Positions 1-8,030 of a DNA stretch of 42,997 nucleotides are shown piece by piece. The DNA is from an uncultured Acidimicrobiaceae bacterium (lineage in GTDB: Bacteria > Actinomycetota > Acidimicrobiia > Acidimicrobiales > SZUA-35): the NCBI GenBank assembly GCA_947259095.1, contig CAMYLA010000052.1, positions 18,849 through 61,845 on the forward strand, in the 5' to 3' direction. Position numbers and translations under genes: made by a program. Positions within the stretch are counted from its first letter, which is position 1. The number at the start of each line of letters is the position of its first letter. The notes under the pieces were generated by a model. It ran no database searches. It was given only the letters and a program-made list of their open reading frames with translations, and was not told the origin of the DNA.

Positions 1-2
1 CC

Positions 3-92
3 TTCGCAGTGGTTCTGATCTTCGCTCCCGAGCTGGCCCCCGGACTCGACCCCGGGGGCATGATGGAGATGAACGGACCGTCGATGTCGTGA
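3..92 (+). CDS. C-terminal end of an unidentified protein (partial)
   Basis: An open frame enters from the left edge and stops with TGA at 90-92, giving 29 residues: a short hydrophobic run (FAVVLIFAPELAP) and a methionine-rich tail (GGMMEMNGPSMS). This could be the end of a membrane protein, but it is too short to assign to a family. It converges on the carbon-nitrogen hydrolase gene, 59 bases away. The frame could be a chance opening. Confidence 0.35.
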   Translation, partial: FAVVLIFAPELAPGLDPGGMMEMNGPSMS

Positions 93-151
93 CCGCCGGA
101 TCGGTCGGCATCAACACCGGTATCTCGATCCGACAGGCGATGAGCCCGGGG

Positions 152-862
152 TCACCACGTGGTAAGGGTTGTCATCGCCGTCTGACCGGCACTGCGACCG
201 AGCCGCAGTGCCGTCCGCCCGTCGGGTCGCCAAATGGCGGAGCGCCCTGCGGTGTCCTCGAAGCCCCCACCGGTCGGTCCGGCGAAGCTTGCGCAGGCGA
301 CCCAGACCGCATGGTCATTGATCACGTGCGCCGCCCGAGTGGTTTGCACGTCACGATCCGACTCGGTCTCACATACAGCGGCTGCGTACACATCGATACC
401 GAGCGCCGCGGTCTGCGCTGCGTGTTCAGGCACCCCGGTGTCCTTGCAGATCGCCAACCCAAGACGCCAGCCGTCGATCTCGATGGCGGCCGGCTCATCG
501 CCGGGCCGGAAATGCTGCGGTTCGTCACCACCGAGGAACATCTTGTTGTATGCGACCGACACGCCGGACCCGTCGACCCGCAGCGTCGAGATAGACAGAC
601 CACCGTCAACGCTGCGGGTCGGCGCACCGACCAATGCCACAGCATTCGTTGCCGCACATGCCTCCACCACCGGCGAGAGGCGAGGATCGTTCGGCTCGAT
701 CGGCTGGGCCTGCATGCTGTAGCCGGTCAACGACAACTCGGGAAAGAGCACCACCCTTGCCTCGATGTCGCGAATCGCCACAGCATGGCGTTCGACGTTT
801 TCCCCCACATCGAGCAGACGTGATCGGGGCTGGGCTACTGCGATCTGCAAGGTGTTGCTCAT
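152..862 (-). CDS. Carbon-nitrogen hydrolase (nitrilase superfamily)
   Basis: A 236-residue cytosolic hydrolase expected to cleave an amide or nitrile C-N bond; the substrate is unknown. The Glu-Lys-Cys triad is visible: E42 in FPELSLTGY, K107 in AYNKMFL and C139 in LAICKDTGVPE. At 236 residues it is slightly short for the family (usually 260-300). The ATG at 862 is preferred because GGAG lies about 10 nt upstream; a GTG seven codons earlier is possible. The Na/Pi cotransporter gene lies upstream on the same strand, 53 bases away, so co-transcription is plausible, although nothing links the two functions. Confidence 0.85.
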   Translation of the reverse strand: MSNTLQIAVAQPRSRLLDVGENVERHAVAIRDIEARVVLFPELSLTGYSMQAQPIEPNDPRLSPVVEACAATNAVALVGAPTRSVDGGLSISTLRVDGSGVSVAYNKMFLGGDEPQHFRPGDEPAAIEIDGWRLGLAICKDTGVPEHAAQTAALGIDVYAAAVCETESDRDVQTTRAAHVINDHAVWVACASFAGPTGGGFEDTAGRSAIWRPDGRTALRLGRSAGQTAMTTLTTW

Positions 863-915
863 CGTGGCGATTCTCCAAGGCACCGCCCCCGGTCAAAAGG
901 ATCGGCATCGCCGGT

Positions 916-2601
916 TCAGCTGGTCGCCTGCTCCGAGGCCGGGATGGCCACCCTCGCCGTACGTTTCGCGAAGTAGTAGATACGGCGGAGATTGGACACG
1001 ACGTCGGTCTCGAAGCGGTACAGCTCGATGCGGTTGTCGTCGGGGGCGGCCAGCCGCTTGGCGTAATGCTCGGCGATGGCCTCGGCCTGCTCGTTCAACT
1101 GGCGCTTCATCTCCGACACCGCCCTCGCCTCGTCGGCGTTGCCCTCAACCAGGGCTGCGACCGCCAGGTCGAGGGCCAGGCTCACACCGGCGTGCAACTC
1201 CTCGATCATCTGCCGGCTCTCCTGGCCGACCTCGTAGCCGTTGGCCAGACGGTCCCGACCGAGGCCGACCAGATTGGTCTCGATCAGGTCGCCGATGGCC
1301 TCGAGGTTGTTTGTCGCCTCCATCAGGTCCATCAGCTCGTCGGTGGAGGCTTCGTTCAGTGGGCGCTGTCCGACCCGGGCCAGGTAGAGACTGATCTGGC
1401 CGTGGAGGTCGTCGACCTCGTTGTCGAGTGCTTCGACGGCTTCCAACGCTTCGGCCGGCCCGTCGAGTACGGCCGGCAGCATGTCGGTCAGCATCCGTTG
1501 GACCCTGCCGGTCATTCGCAACAGCTCCAGCCTCGCTCGTTCCAATGCCATGGTGGGTGTCAGAAGCAGTGAATCGTCGAGATACTTGAGGCGGAGGGGT
1601 TCCTCCTCGGGGCGATCGGGTACCAACCGGATCACCAGCCGTTCCAACTGGGGCACGAAGGCCAGGAAGACCAGCGTGTTGGACACGTTGAAGATGGTGT
1701 GGGCGTTGGCAACCTGCCGGGCCAGCGGACCCCCGATCGATTCCACCAGCCACGCCAGAAAGCCGATGAACGGCAGCCAGGCGATGGCGCCCAGCAGGTT
1801 GAAAACCGTATGGACCACGGCGGCCCGCACCGCATCGGGCGGTTTGCCGATCGCCGCCAGCTGAGCGGTGACCGACGTTCCGACGTTGGCCCCCAGCACC
1901 AGGGCGATCCCGGCCTCGGCTCCGATCAGACCCTCGCTGGCCAGGACGATGACGATACCGGTGGTGGCCGATGACGACTGGACCAGCGCGGTGAAGACCA
2001 GCCCGACCAGCATCGCCAGCAGCGGATTCTCCATCGCCGCCATCAGCTCGATGAACGGCTCGTAGGTCCGGAGCGGCTCCATGGCCAGCCCCATCAGCGA
2101 CATGCCGAAGAAGATCAGTCCCAGACCCATGATGAGATTGCCCTGGACCACCCGCTTCTGTGATTTGCCGAAGAACGAAAGCCCATATCCCAGTGCCACG
2201 ATCGCCAGCGCGTAGCGCGACACCGAGAACGCAACCACCTGGGCGGTGATCGTGGTGCCGACGTTCGCTCCGAGGATCACGCCGATCCCCTGGGTCAGGT
2301 TCAACACGCCGGAGGAGATGAACCCCACCACCAGAACGGTGGTAACCGACGAGGACTGAATCACGGCGGTGACACCGGCCCCGCACAGCGCCCCCAGGTA
2401 TCGGTTTCTGGTCATCCGGGCCAGCGCATGACGAGCTCCGGCTCCGGCTGAGATCCTCAGCGCCTCGGTCATCTGGTCCATGCCGTACAGGAACACCGCC
2501 AGCCCGCCGAACAGGCCGGTCACGACGATGAACCAATCGATGGTGGTGGCCTCGAGCGCAGGTTCGGTTGCTGCAAGGAGGCCGGGAACGGCTCCGAACA
2601 C
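916..2601 (-). CDS. Na+/phosphate cotransporter with PhoU-like C-terminal domain
   Basis: A 561-residue inner-membrane protein of the NptA/PNaS family, expected to move phosphate (or another anion) with sodium. Two inverted halves carry the diagnostic motifs: Q82-SSS and Q208-SSS, each paired with GANVGTT/S (about 111 and 237). About eight hydrophobic segments fill residues 20-320. From about 345 onward the chain is helical and charged, as in PhoU-like domains of bacterial members. The start is GTG, and TAGTCT ends 6 nt before it, so the mRNA is probably leaderless. No Pst transporter or phosphate regulator is nearby. Confidence 0.92.
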   Translation of the reverse strand: MFGAVPGLLAATEPALEATTIDWFIVVTGLFGGLAVFLYGMDQMTEALRISAGAGARHALARMTRNRYLGALCGAGVTAVIQSSSVTTVLVVGFISSGVLNLTQGIGVILGANVGTTITAQVVAFSVSRYALAIVALGYGLSFFGKSQKRVVQGNLIMGLGLIFFGMSLMGLAMEPLRTYEPFIELMAAMENPLLAMLVGLVFTALVQSSSATTGIVIVLASEGLIGAEAGIALVLGANVGTSVTAQLAAIGKPPDAVRAAVVHTVFNLLGAIAWLPFIGFLAWLVESIGGPLARQVANAHTIFNVSNTLVFLAFVPQLERLVIRLVPDRPEEEPLRLKYLDDSLLLTPTMALERARLELLRMTGRVQRMLTDMLPAVLDGPAEALEAVEALDNEVDDLHGQISLYLARVGQRPLNEASTDELMDLMEATNNLEAIGDLIETNLVGLGRDRLANGYEVGQESRQMIEELHAGVSLALDLAVAALVEGNADEARAVSEMKRQLNEQAEAIAEHYAKRLAAPDDNRIELYRFETDVVSNLRRIYYFAKRTARVAIPASEQATS

Positions 2602-2607
2602 GGACGC

Positions 2608-2613
2608 AGACTA
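2608..2613 (-). promoter_or_regulatory. Leaderless -10 element of the Na/Pi cotransporter
   Basis: TAGTCT on the minus strand, 6 nt before the GTG start. It has the TANNNT form and spacing seen upstream of several other genes in this window. There is no Shine-Dalgarno sequence between it and the start. Confidence 0.5.
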
Positions 2614-2771
2614 GCGGTTGGCGATCCGATCGCACCGGAAAGCCACGAACAAGCCATGCCGTCCGCAACCGACCTTTGGCCCTGGCGTGGCCGGCGGCGA
2701 TGGGGTTGAATTTGGGACGGCCCCATGATGGTGGGGGCCGGCAGGCCGCTCGAAAGGTGCCAGACCGACAG

Positions 2772-3467
2772 ATGAACCCCCCAATGACCCAACTCGAACT
2801 GGTGACCGGGCCGCGGCTTCCGGTCTCGCTCGGGGCCGAAATCCCGTCGGTCGACGACACGACCGAGGTTCGGTGGTTCGCCACCGGCCCGCTCCCGGCC
2901 GGTGTGGTCCGTTGGTTCACCGGTGATGGTGCCTATGGGTTCCTCGAGCGCCGGAGCGACTGCTACCGGTTGGACAACCGCTGTGACATGGGGGTCAAGC
3001 GGCGGTTCCAAGAGACGCTGGAACTCAAGACCCGACTGGCCGGGCCCGAGACCTTCGCCGTCGGCCACGGCCTGGCAGGCCGGATCGAGCAATGGCGGCG
3101 GTGGAGTCCGGCCGACGATGTGATCGACGTTGGCTGCAATCCCCGGTGGGTCGAGGTGTACAAGACGATCATGAAACGGCGGTTCGACGCCGAGGGTGAC
3201 GAGACGCCGCTCTCGGCGACCAACAGGGCGATGACCGGTACCGGTTGCGACGTCGAGATCGCCGCCGTCGAGCTCAGCGGACGCCCGGCATGGACGTTCG
3301 CCTTCGCTGCGTTCGGCCCCGGCGATGGGCACCGGGAGGCGATCCGTACCGCATGGAGTTCACTGGCGCCCGGTTGCCCGTGGGCCGGGGGGTTCGGTCC
3401 CCGGGTCGAGGAGTCCTACGGCTACCCGCAGTGGCTGGCCAGGGTCACCGCAGCGCTGACGCTCTGA
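2772..3467 (+). CDS. Uncharacterised protein, possibly CYTH-like
   Basis: A soluble 231-residue protein with no signal peptide or membrane segment. Alternating charged strands (EVRWFATG, LELKTR, VEVYKTIMKRRF) recall the beta-barrel of CYTH phosphohydrolases, but the ExExK signature is not clear, so no function is claimed. The start could be ATG 2772 or ATG 2784; AAGG lies about 14 nt before the first. It is divergent from the Na/Pi cotransporter, and its 3' end overlaps a doubtful small membrane frame on the other strand. Confidence 0.7.
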   Translation: MNPPMTQLELVTGPRLPVSLGAEIPSVDDTTEVRWFATGPLPAGVVRWFTGDGAYGFLERRSDCYRLDNRCDMGVKRRFQETLELKTRLAGPETFAVGHGLAGRIEQWRRWSPADDVIDVGCNPRWVEVYKTIMKRRFDAEGDETPLSATNRAMTGTGCDVEIAAVELSGRPAWTFAFAAFGPGDGHREAIRTAWSSLAPGCPWAGGFGPRVEESYGYPQWLARVTAALTL

Positions 3468-3719
3468 CCGGCGCCCCGGGACCGGGCCGCCTACTTCACA
3501 ACGAGCGGCACCCCCACCGACGGCGGTGGCGGTGCGGCGATCGGCTGGGAGTTGGCCTGGCGCTCGAAGGTCGGGCAGCACCGCGAGCACGATGGCCGAG
3601 AGTCGGGTGAACAGAACGAGGATCAGGGCTGCGCCGACCACCACCTCGACCACCACCTCGACCATTGCGACGAGCGGTGCGGTCAGGACACCGACCACTG
3701 CGTCACGAGGTGCTCTCAC
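3360..3719 (-). CDS. Possible small membrane protein (doubtful)
   Basis: A 119-residue frame with a GTG start overlapping the end of the AI-2E permease gene by 17 nt. Residues 7-50 form a hydrophobic stretch (VVGVLTAPLVAMVEVVV and following), encoded partly by a 12-base tandem duplication. The C-terminal half is rich in Arg, Pro and Gly, lacks recognisable structure, and lies antisense to the last 108 bases of the neighbouring gene. Position and hydrophobicity argue for a real gene; composition of the second half and the lack of a ribosome-binding site argue against it. Confidence 0.25.
   Translation of the reverse strand: MRAPRDAVVGVLTAPLVAMVEVVVEVVVGAALILVLFTRLSAIVLAVLPDLRAPGQLPADRRTATAVGGGAARCEVGGPVPGRRSERQRCGDPGQPLRVAVGLLDPGTEPPGPRATGRQ
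3641..3664. repeat. 12-base tandem duplication
   Basis: Two exact adjacent copies of CCACCTCGACCA. Read on the minus strand they encode a Val/Glu repeat within the doubtful small membrane frame. Confidence 0.7.
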
Positions 3720-4800
3720 TCGAAGCCGAGTTGGAGTCGTCGGGCACCTTCAAGGTGATCAGCGAAGCCGCCCACTGCGTGGTCGGATCGCAATCGATCA
3801 GCAGTGCCTTGGCCAGCAACGTGAACGGAACGGCCAGTAGAGCACCCAGGGGACCAAATATCCAGCCCCAGAATATGAGTGAAGCGAATGTCAACGTCGC
3901 CGAGAGGCCAACAGAGTCACCGACGAAACGGGGCTGGATGATCGACTGAATGACGACGTTGACCACGGAGTAGACGATGATCACCCACAGCATGAGCTGC
4001 CACCCACCGCTGAACAACGCCAGCAGGGCCGGTGGAATAAGGCCGATGACGAAGCCTACATTCGGGATGTAGTTTGTGATGAAAGCCAGTACACCCCAGA
4101 CGAGAGCCAATGGGATGCCAAAGGCGAGCAAGGCCACCGTGTCTATGACTGCCACGATGAGGCCGAAGACCGTCGAAACGAAGAAATAGGACCTCGTCGA
4201 ATCCACAAAACCGTACAGCGCCTGAACAATCGTTGGTCGCACGCCATTGACGTAGTCGAGGCTCTTTTCGTAGCCGGTGGAATCCATCGCAGCGAAGACC
4301 AGTGTGAAAACAACGAGACTCAGGGTGCTCAGGAGTCCAAGGAGACCCGAAAACGCCGAGGCAAGTTGGCCGGCTACGGCGCGAACATCGAGGTTGCCGA
4401 CTGCGCTCTCGAGATCGTCCCCTGTCACGCCCACGTTTTCGAGCAGCTCGCTGACGTCGTCCTTGGTGGACTGAAGATCGTCGGCATACTCATCGCCGGT
4501 GACAAGATCGGCCAGCTCGAACGCTGCCCAGCCAACGGATAAGAATACTGCAACCAACACACCGAGCGCCGCGAGAAACAGAGCGCTGGAGGCCAACCAT
4601 GTCGGCATGCCCCGCTTCTTCAGCCAGCCCTGTATCGGGCTGAGCACGATGACGATCACCGCAGCCAAGAACATCGGAGCGATGACGTCCGACATGATGT
4701 GGAGCCCGCCGACGACGAGGATGCCCGCCCCCAGCGTCAACAGGACATTGAGACCCCTCGGCAGGTCAGTACCTGCCGGAGCCCCGTTCGTTGCGTTCAT
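3703..4800 (-). CDS. AI-2E family transporter (permease)
   Basis: A 365-residue integral membrane protein of the AI-2E/PerM (PF01594) family, whose members export small molecules or act in Na+/H+ exchange; the substrate cannot be read from sequence. It has two N-terminal helices, a third with a charged loop at about 95-145, then a block of C-terminal helices containing FITNYIPNVGFVIGLIPPALLAL and a conserved IQPRFVGDSVGLSATLTF stretch. GGAGGG sits about 6 nt before the ATG. The gene is less GC-rich than its surroundings (53 % in sampled lines such as 4021-4080 against 78 % at 5641-5700), which suggests acquisition by transfer. Confidence 0.9.
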   Translation of the reverse strand: MNATNGAPAGTDLPRGLNVLLTLGAGILVVGGLHIMSDVIAPMFLAAVIVIVLSPIQGWLKKRGMPTWLASSALFLAALGVLVAVFLSVGWAAFELADLVTGDEYADDLQSTKDDVSELLENVGVTGDDLESAVGNLDVRAVAGQLASAFSGLLGLLSTLSLVVFTLVFAAMDSTGYEKSLDYVNGVRPTIVQALYGFVDSTRSYFFVSTVFGLIVAVIDTVALLAFGIPLALVWGVLAFITNYIPNVGFVIGLIPPALLALFSGGWQLMLWVIIVYSVVNVVIQSIIQPRFVGDSVGLSATLTFASLIFWGWIFGPLGALLAVPFTLLAKALLIDCDPTTQWAASLITLKVPDDSNSASSESTS

Positions 4801-4818
4801 AGAAATCCCTCCACCGCG

Positions 4819-4841
4819 ACCCTAGCGGTAAGACGATCGTC
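4819..4841 (-). promoter_or_regulatory. Putative promoter of the AI-2E permease with a palindrome
   Basis: On the minus strand TAGGGT (4819-4824) could be a -10 element giving a leader of roughly 12 nt that contains GGAGGG. Just upstream, GACGATCGTC (4832-4841) is a perfect 10-base palindrome, a possible operator. Neither is proven. Confidence 0.3.
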
Positions 4842-5086
4842 GCATCACCGACGCTCGACCGACAGCCCCCGAATGGTGGCCGGAGGGGGTAGTCGGGTGG
4901 TGATTCCGACTCGTCGGTCCGTCTCCGGCCGGTCGATCAGGCGTTCTGGGCTGCCGCCGCCACCGGCTCCGGCGGCCGGGAGCTCCAGTGGGACGCCCAC
5001 CACCGGCGCCGTCGAGTCAACCGCCGGTCGCGGTTTGGCGACGACGCAACGAACGAGGAGACCGGCCAACGACAGGACATCCCCTC

Positions 5087-6736
5087 ATGACCATCGACAC
5101 GAACCGCAGCACGACCGTCGGCGGCAAAGGCGTACAACAACCCGCCGACGCCCAAGACCTCCCGGTCACCCATCCCGCCCCCGAACAACCCGCGGCGGCG
5201 TCGGCCGCCCCCGGACCGGCCCAGCGGAGCCGATCTGCCCTGGGCCCCGCCTGGGCCGATGCCAGAACCGGACTGGCGGCAGCGGTGGCGGTGTCGGCCG
5301 GATGGGGCCTGATCGCCGGCTGGTGGACACCACGGGGACCTCTCACCACCGCCCAAGCCATCTGGTCGACCGCCATCAGCCTGATCGTTGGGATCCTCGC
5401 CGGGTTGGTGTGGCGGTCACGGCTGGCGATGCTGGTCGCACCGGTGACGTTCGCCGTGGTGTTCGAGCTCGTCCGCCTCGGGACCGACGGACCAACCGTC
5501 GACAGCATCGAGACCAGCACCTATGGGCTCCTGGCCCCGGTGGTCGGTCGGGGGTTCCATGCGCTGTTGTCCCTCTTCCCAATCGTTCTCGGGGCGGCCG
5601 TCGGTGCTGGCCTGGCCCGCCGGCTGCAGCCGACGATCGGTGCCGGCGGTGGCGACGTCGGCAGGTACGGGCGACGAGCGGGGACCGCGATCGCCGGAGC
5701 CGCGCTCCTCGCCCTGGTCGTGGGGCTGGCCCGCCCGGCATCCACCGACGCGATCGTCGACGCCGACGGGAACGTCGTCCCCGGCAGTGTGGCCGAGCTG
5801 ACCACCAACGAGCTGAACGGCCACGACCTGGCGCTGATGATCCGGGGTCACCGCACCGACAACCCGGTCATGTTGTTCCTGGCCGGCGGCCCCGGCGGAT
5901 CGGAGATGGGCGCCATGCGCAACCATCTGCCAGAACTGGAGGAGCACTTCACCGTTGTCACCTGGGACCAGCGGGGCACCGGCAAGTCCTACCCTGAGCT
6001 CGACCCGACCGACACCATCACCCTCGACGGCTTCATCGATGACACCATCGCCGTCACCGACCACCTCCGGCAACGGTTCGACCAGGATCGAATCTACCTG
6101 TTCGGCCAGTCGTGGGGCGCCACCCTGGGAACACTGGCGGTGCAGCAACACCCCGAGCGCTACCAGGCATACATCGGCGCCGGTCAGATGGTCAGCCAGC
6201 TGGCGACCGACCGGATCTTCTACCAGGACACGCTGGCCTGGGCCGGCCGCAACGGCGACGACGGCTTGGTCGCCAAGCCGGAGGAGATCGGTCCGCCACC
6301 CTACGACCGCATGCTCGACTACGAGACCGCGCTGTCCTACGAGCACGAGGTCTACCCCTACGATCACAGCATGAACGACGAAGGCGAGGGCGGGTTCTCG
6401 GAGAACTTCATCGTCGACGAGTACGCCTTGATCGATCAGGTGCATCTGCTGGCCGGCTTCATGGACACCTTCAGCGTGCTCTATCCCCAACTCCAGGACA
6501 TCGACTTCAGGGAGACCGCCACCGAGTTCGAGATCCCGATGTTCTTCGTTCAGGGGGCCAATGAGGCCGACGGCAGGGCCGACGTCTTCGACGAGTGGTA
6601 TCCGACGGTGGAGGCCCCGATCAAGGATCTCGCCGTCCTCGACACCTCCGGTCACCGACCACCGTGGGAACAGCCGGACGAGTTCGTCGACTACATGGTC
6701 GGCACCGTCCTGGCCGAGACGGAGGGCCGCTCCTGA
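5087..6736 (+). CDS. Membrane-anchored alpha/beta hydrolase (proline iminopeptidase-like)
   Basis: A 549-residue protein. The first 50 residues are Pro/Ala-rich, residues about 60-225 contain four or five membrane segments, and the rest is an alpha/beta hydrolase. The hydrolase part shows an HG-type oxyanion loop (FLAGGPGGSE), TWDQRGTGKSYP, the nucleophile elbow GQSWG (Ser342) and a C-terminal DTSGHRPPW histidine, all typical of the prolyl aminopeptidase group. After the last helix the catalytic domain probably faces outside. The start at 5087 is chosen because AGGA lies 10 nt upstream and upstream codons look non-coding. The following DUF6544 gene overlaps its stop codon. The true substrate is unknown. 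Confidence 0.88.
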   Translation: MTIDTNRSTTVGGKGVQQPADAQDLPVTHPAPEQPAAASAAPGPAQRSRSALGPAWADARTGLAAAVAVSAGWGLIAGWWTPRGPLTTAQAIWSTAISLIVGILAGLVWRSRLAMLVAPVTFAVVFELVRLGTDGPTVDSIETSTYGLLAPVVGRGFHALLSLFPIVLGAAVGAGLARRLQPTIGAGGGDVGRYGRRAGTAIAGAALLALVVGLARPASTDAIVDADGNVVPGSVAELTTNELNGHDLALMIRGHRTDNPVMLFLAGGPGGSEMGAMRNHLPELEEHFTVVTWDQRGTGKSYPELDPTDTITLDGFIDDTIAVTDHLRQRFDQDRIYLFGQSWGATLGTLAVQQHPERYQAYIGAGQMVSQLATDRIFYQDTLAWAGRNGDDGLVAKPEEIGPPPYDRMLDYETALSYEHEVYPYDHSMNDEGEGGFSENFIVDEYALIDQVHLLAGFMDTFSVLYPQLQDIDFRETATEFEIPMFFVQGANEADGRADVFDEWYPTVEAPIKDLAVLDTSGHRPPWEQPDEFVDYMVGTVLAETEGRS

Positions 6737-7494
6737 CCACCGAAGCGCTCCGACGGGCGGCCGCGGGGTTACGCAGCATCCAGCGTCCGGCGGTCGTCGC
6801 CGATCGTCTCACCATCGAGGCGCTGCCAGAGCCGGCCAGGAGGTTTCTGCTCCGCTGCCTACCACCGGGCCGGGCGCTGGCGTCCGGCGCCGAGCTCTCG
6901 ATGAGCGGCGAGATCAAGATCGGACGATGGTGGCCTTTCACCGCAACCCAGATCATCATCGCCGGGACCGGTTTCAGCTGGCTCCCGATCATCGGCAACC
7001 GCCTGATCCGTTTCGTCGGTGGCGACGTGCTCGGCCCAGACGGTGCCAACATGGAGTTCCGGATCCATGACCTGATCCCGGTGGTCCGGGGCGGCGGCGA
7101 GGACGTCGCCAAGAGCGCCCGGGGCCGGCTGGCCGCCGAGACGGTCGCTTGGTTGCCGCAGGCCCTGGTACCCGAGACCGGTGCCCGATGGTCGCCCGTC
7201 GACCGGTCCCGGGCCACCGTGACACTCGATGCCGCCGGTGCCGACATCGACGTGACCATCACGGTCGATGACGAGGGCCGTCTCACCGACCTGGTTCTCC
7301 AGCGGTGGCAGGGTTCGGCGAAACCACCGGCCTTCCTCCCGTTCGGCGGCTCGTTCGACGACGAGGTCGTGACCGAGGACGGTGTCCGGATCGCCGGCAC
7401 CGGGACGGTTGGTTGGCAGTGGCAGACCGGGGACGAGGAACCCTTCCTCCGCTACCGGATCGATTCGGCCAGACCACTGCTCCGGGGCCGCTGA
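6733..7494 (+). CDS. DUF6544 family protein, apparently starting at CTG
   Basis: A soluble protein of 253 residues resembling the DUF6544 family of unknown function, recognised by LPEPARRFL near the start, MSGEIKIGRWWPF, and a lipid-binding-like beta region ending in GTVGWQWQTGDEEPFLRY. No in-frame ATG, GTG or TTG lies between the hydrolase stop and the conserved LPEP region. CTG at 6733 overlaps the upstream stop (CTGA), and GGAGGG lies exactly 6 nt before it. The nearest conventional alternative is GTG 6664 inside the hydrolase gene, without a ribosome-binding site. Translational coupling with the hydrolase is likely. Confidence 0.8.
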   Translation: MTTEALRRAAAGLRSIQRPAVVADRLTIEALPEPARRFLLRCLPPGRALASGAELSMSGEIKIGRWWPFTATQIIIAGTGFSWLPIIGNRLIRFVGGDVLGPDGANMEFRIHDLIPVVRGGGEDVAKSARGRLAAETVAWLPQALVPETGARWSPVDRSRATVTLDAAGADIDVTITVDDEGRLTDLVLQRWQGSAKPPAFLPFGGSFDDEVVTEDGVRIAGTGTVGWQWQTGDEEPFLRYRIDSARPLLRGR

Positions 7495-7527
7495 CGGGAC
7501 TGGCGGGCCTCATCTTCGAGGGGCTGG

Positions 7528-7899
7528 TCAGCGGGCCGACCGTTGGCTCGACCGCCAGCTGTGCACCATCGCCTCGGGCTCCAGCAGCCGATGGTCGACG
7601 AAGCTGGTGGTCCGGTTGTATTCGGCCAACAACCTGTTCAACGCCTCGACCCGGTCCAGCAACTCGGCCTCGGTCTCCAACCGCCACAGCCGGGCGGTCT
7701 CCGACCCCATCCTGACCGTGAGATCCTCGTGCCGAGCCTTGTCACGCTCGAGGGCGACCACCCTGGCGGCCCACCAACCCGATGCCCGCTCCCGGTCGAG
7801 ATCGGGCAGTGGTTTTCCGGCGCCCGGCAGATCGTCGAACAGGCCGGCCGCCCTGGCCTCCCGTATGCGCCGATCGGCAATGGACTCGAACAAATCCAC
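7528..7899 (-). CDS. DUF1992 (DnaJC28-like) protein
   Basis: A 123-residue protein matching the DUF1992 domain, also found in eukaryotic DnaJ homologue C28: VDLFESIADRRIREARAAG at the start followed by FDDLPGAGKPL, both hallmarks, and a charged helical tail. Its function is unknown. The frame is open further upstream (ATG at 7968), but the family begins at the equivalent of VDLFESI. GTG 7899 fits that, and it is preceded by TACCCT ending 6 nt upstream, consistent with a leaderless mRNA. The gene is convergent with the DUF6544 gene and divergent from the molybdenum hydroxylase. Confidence 0.85.
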   Translation of the reverse strand: MDLFESIADRRIREARAAGLFDDLPGAGKPLPDLDRERASGWWAARVVALERDKARHEDLTVRMGSETARLWRLETEAELLDRVEALNRLLAEYNRTTSFVDHRLLEPEAMVHSWRSSQRSAR

Positions 7900-7905
7900 C
7901 ACGCC

Positions 7906-7911
7906 AGGGTA
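7906..7911 (-). promoter_or_regulatory. Leaderless -10 element of the DUF1992 gene
   Basis: TACCCT on the minus strand, 6 nt before GTG 7899. It supports a shorter protein than the longest open frame. Confidence 0.45.
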
Positions 7912-8014
7912 CTGGGGACCGCCATCGGGACGGAACCCGGGGTGGCCGAGCCGACCGCCGACCGCCATCGATGCGAAACCGGCCGGCCGGCAAGTCCGAT
8001 CGCATCCCCGGTCG

Positions 8015-8026
8015 CAACTACAGTTG
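8015..8026 (+). promoter_or_regulatory. Leaderless -10 of the molybdenum hydroxylase gene inside a small inverted repeat
   Basis: TACAGT (8019-8024) ends 6 nt before ATG 8031. It is enclosed by CAACT (8015-8019) and AGTTG (8022-8026), an inverted repeat with a 2-base centre that could bind a regulator. Confidence 0.4.
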
Positions 8027-8030
8027 GAGC

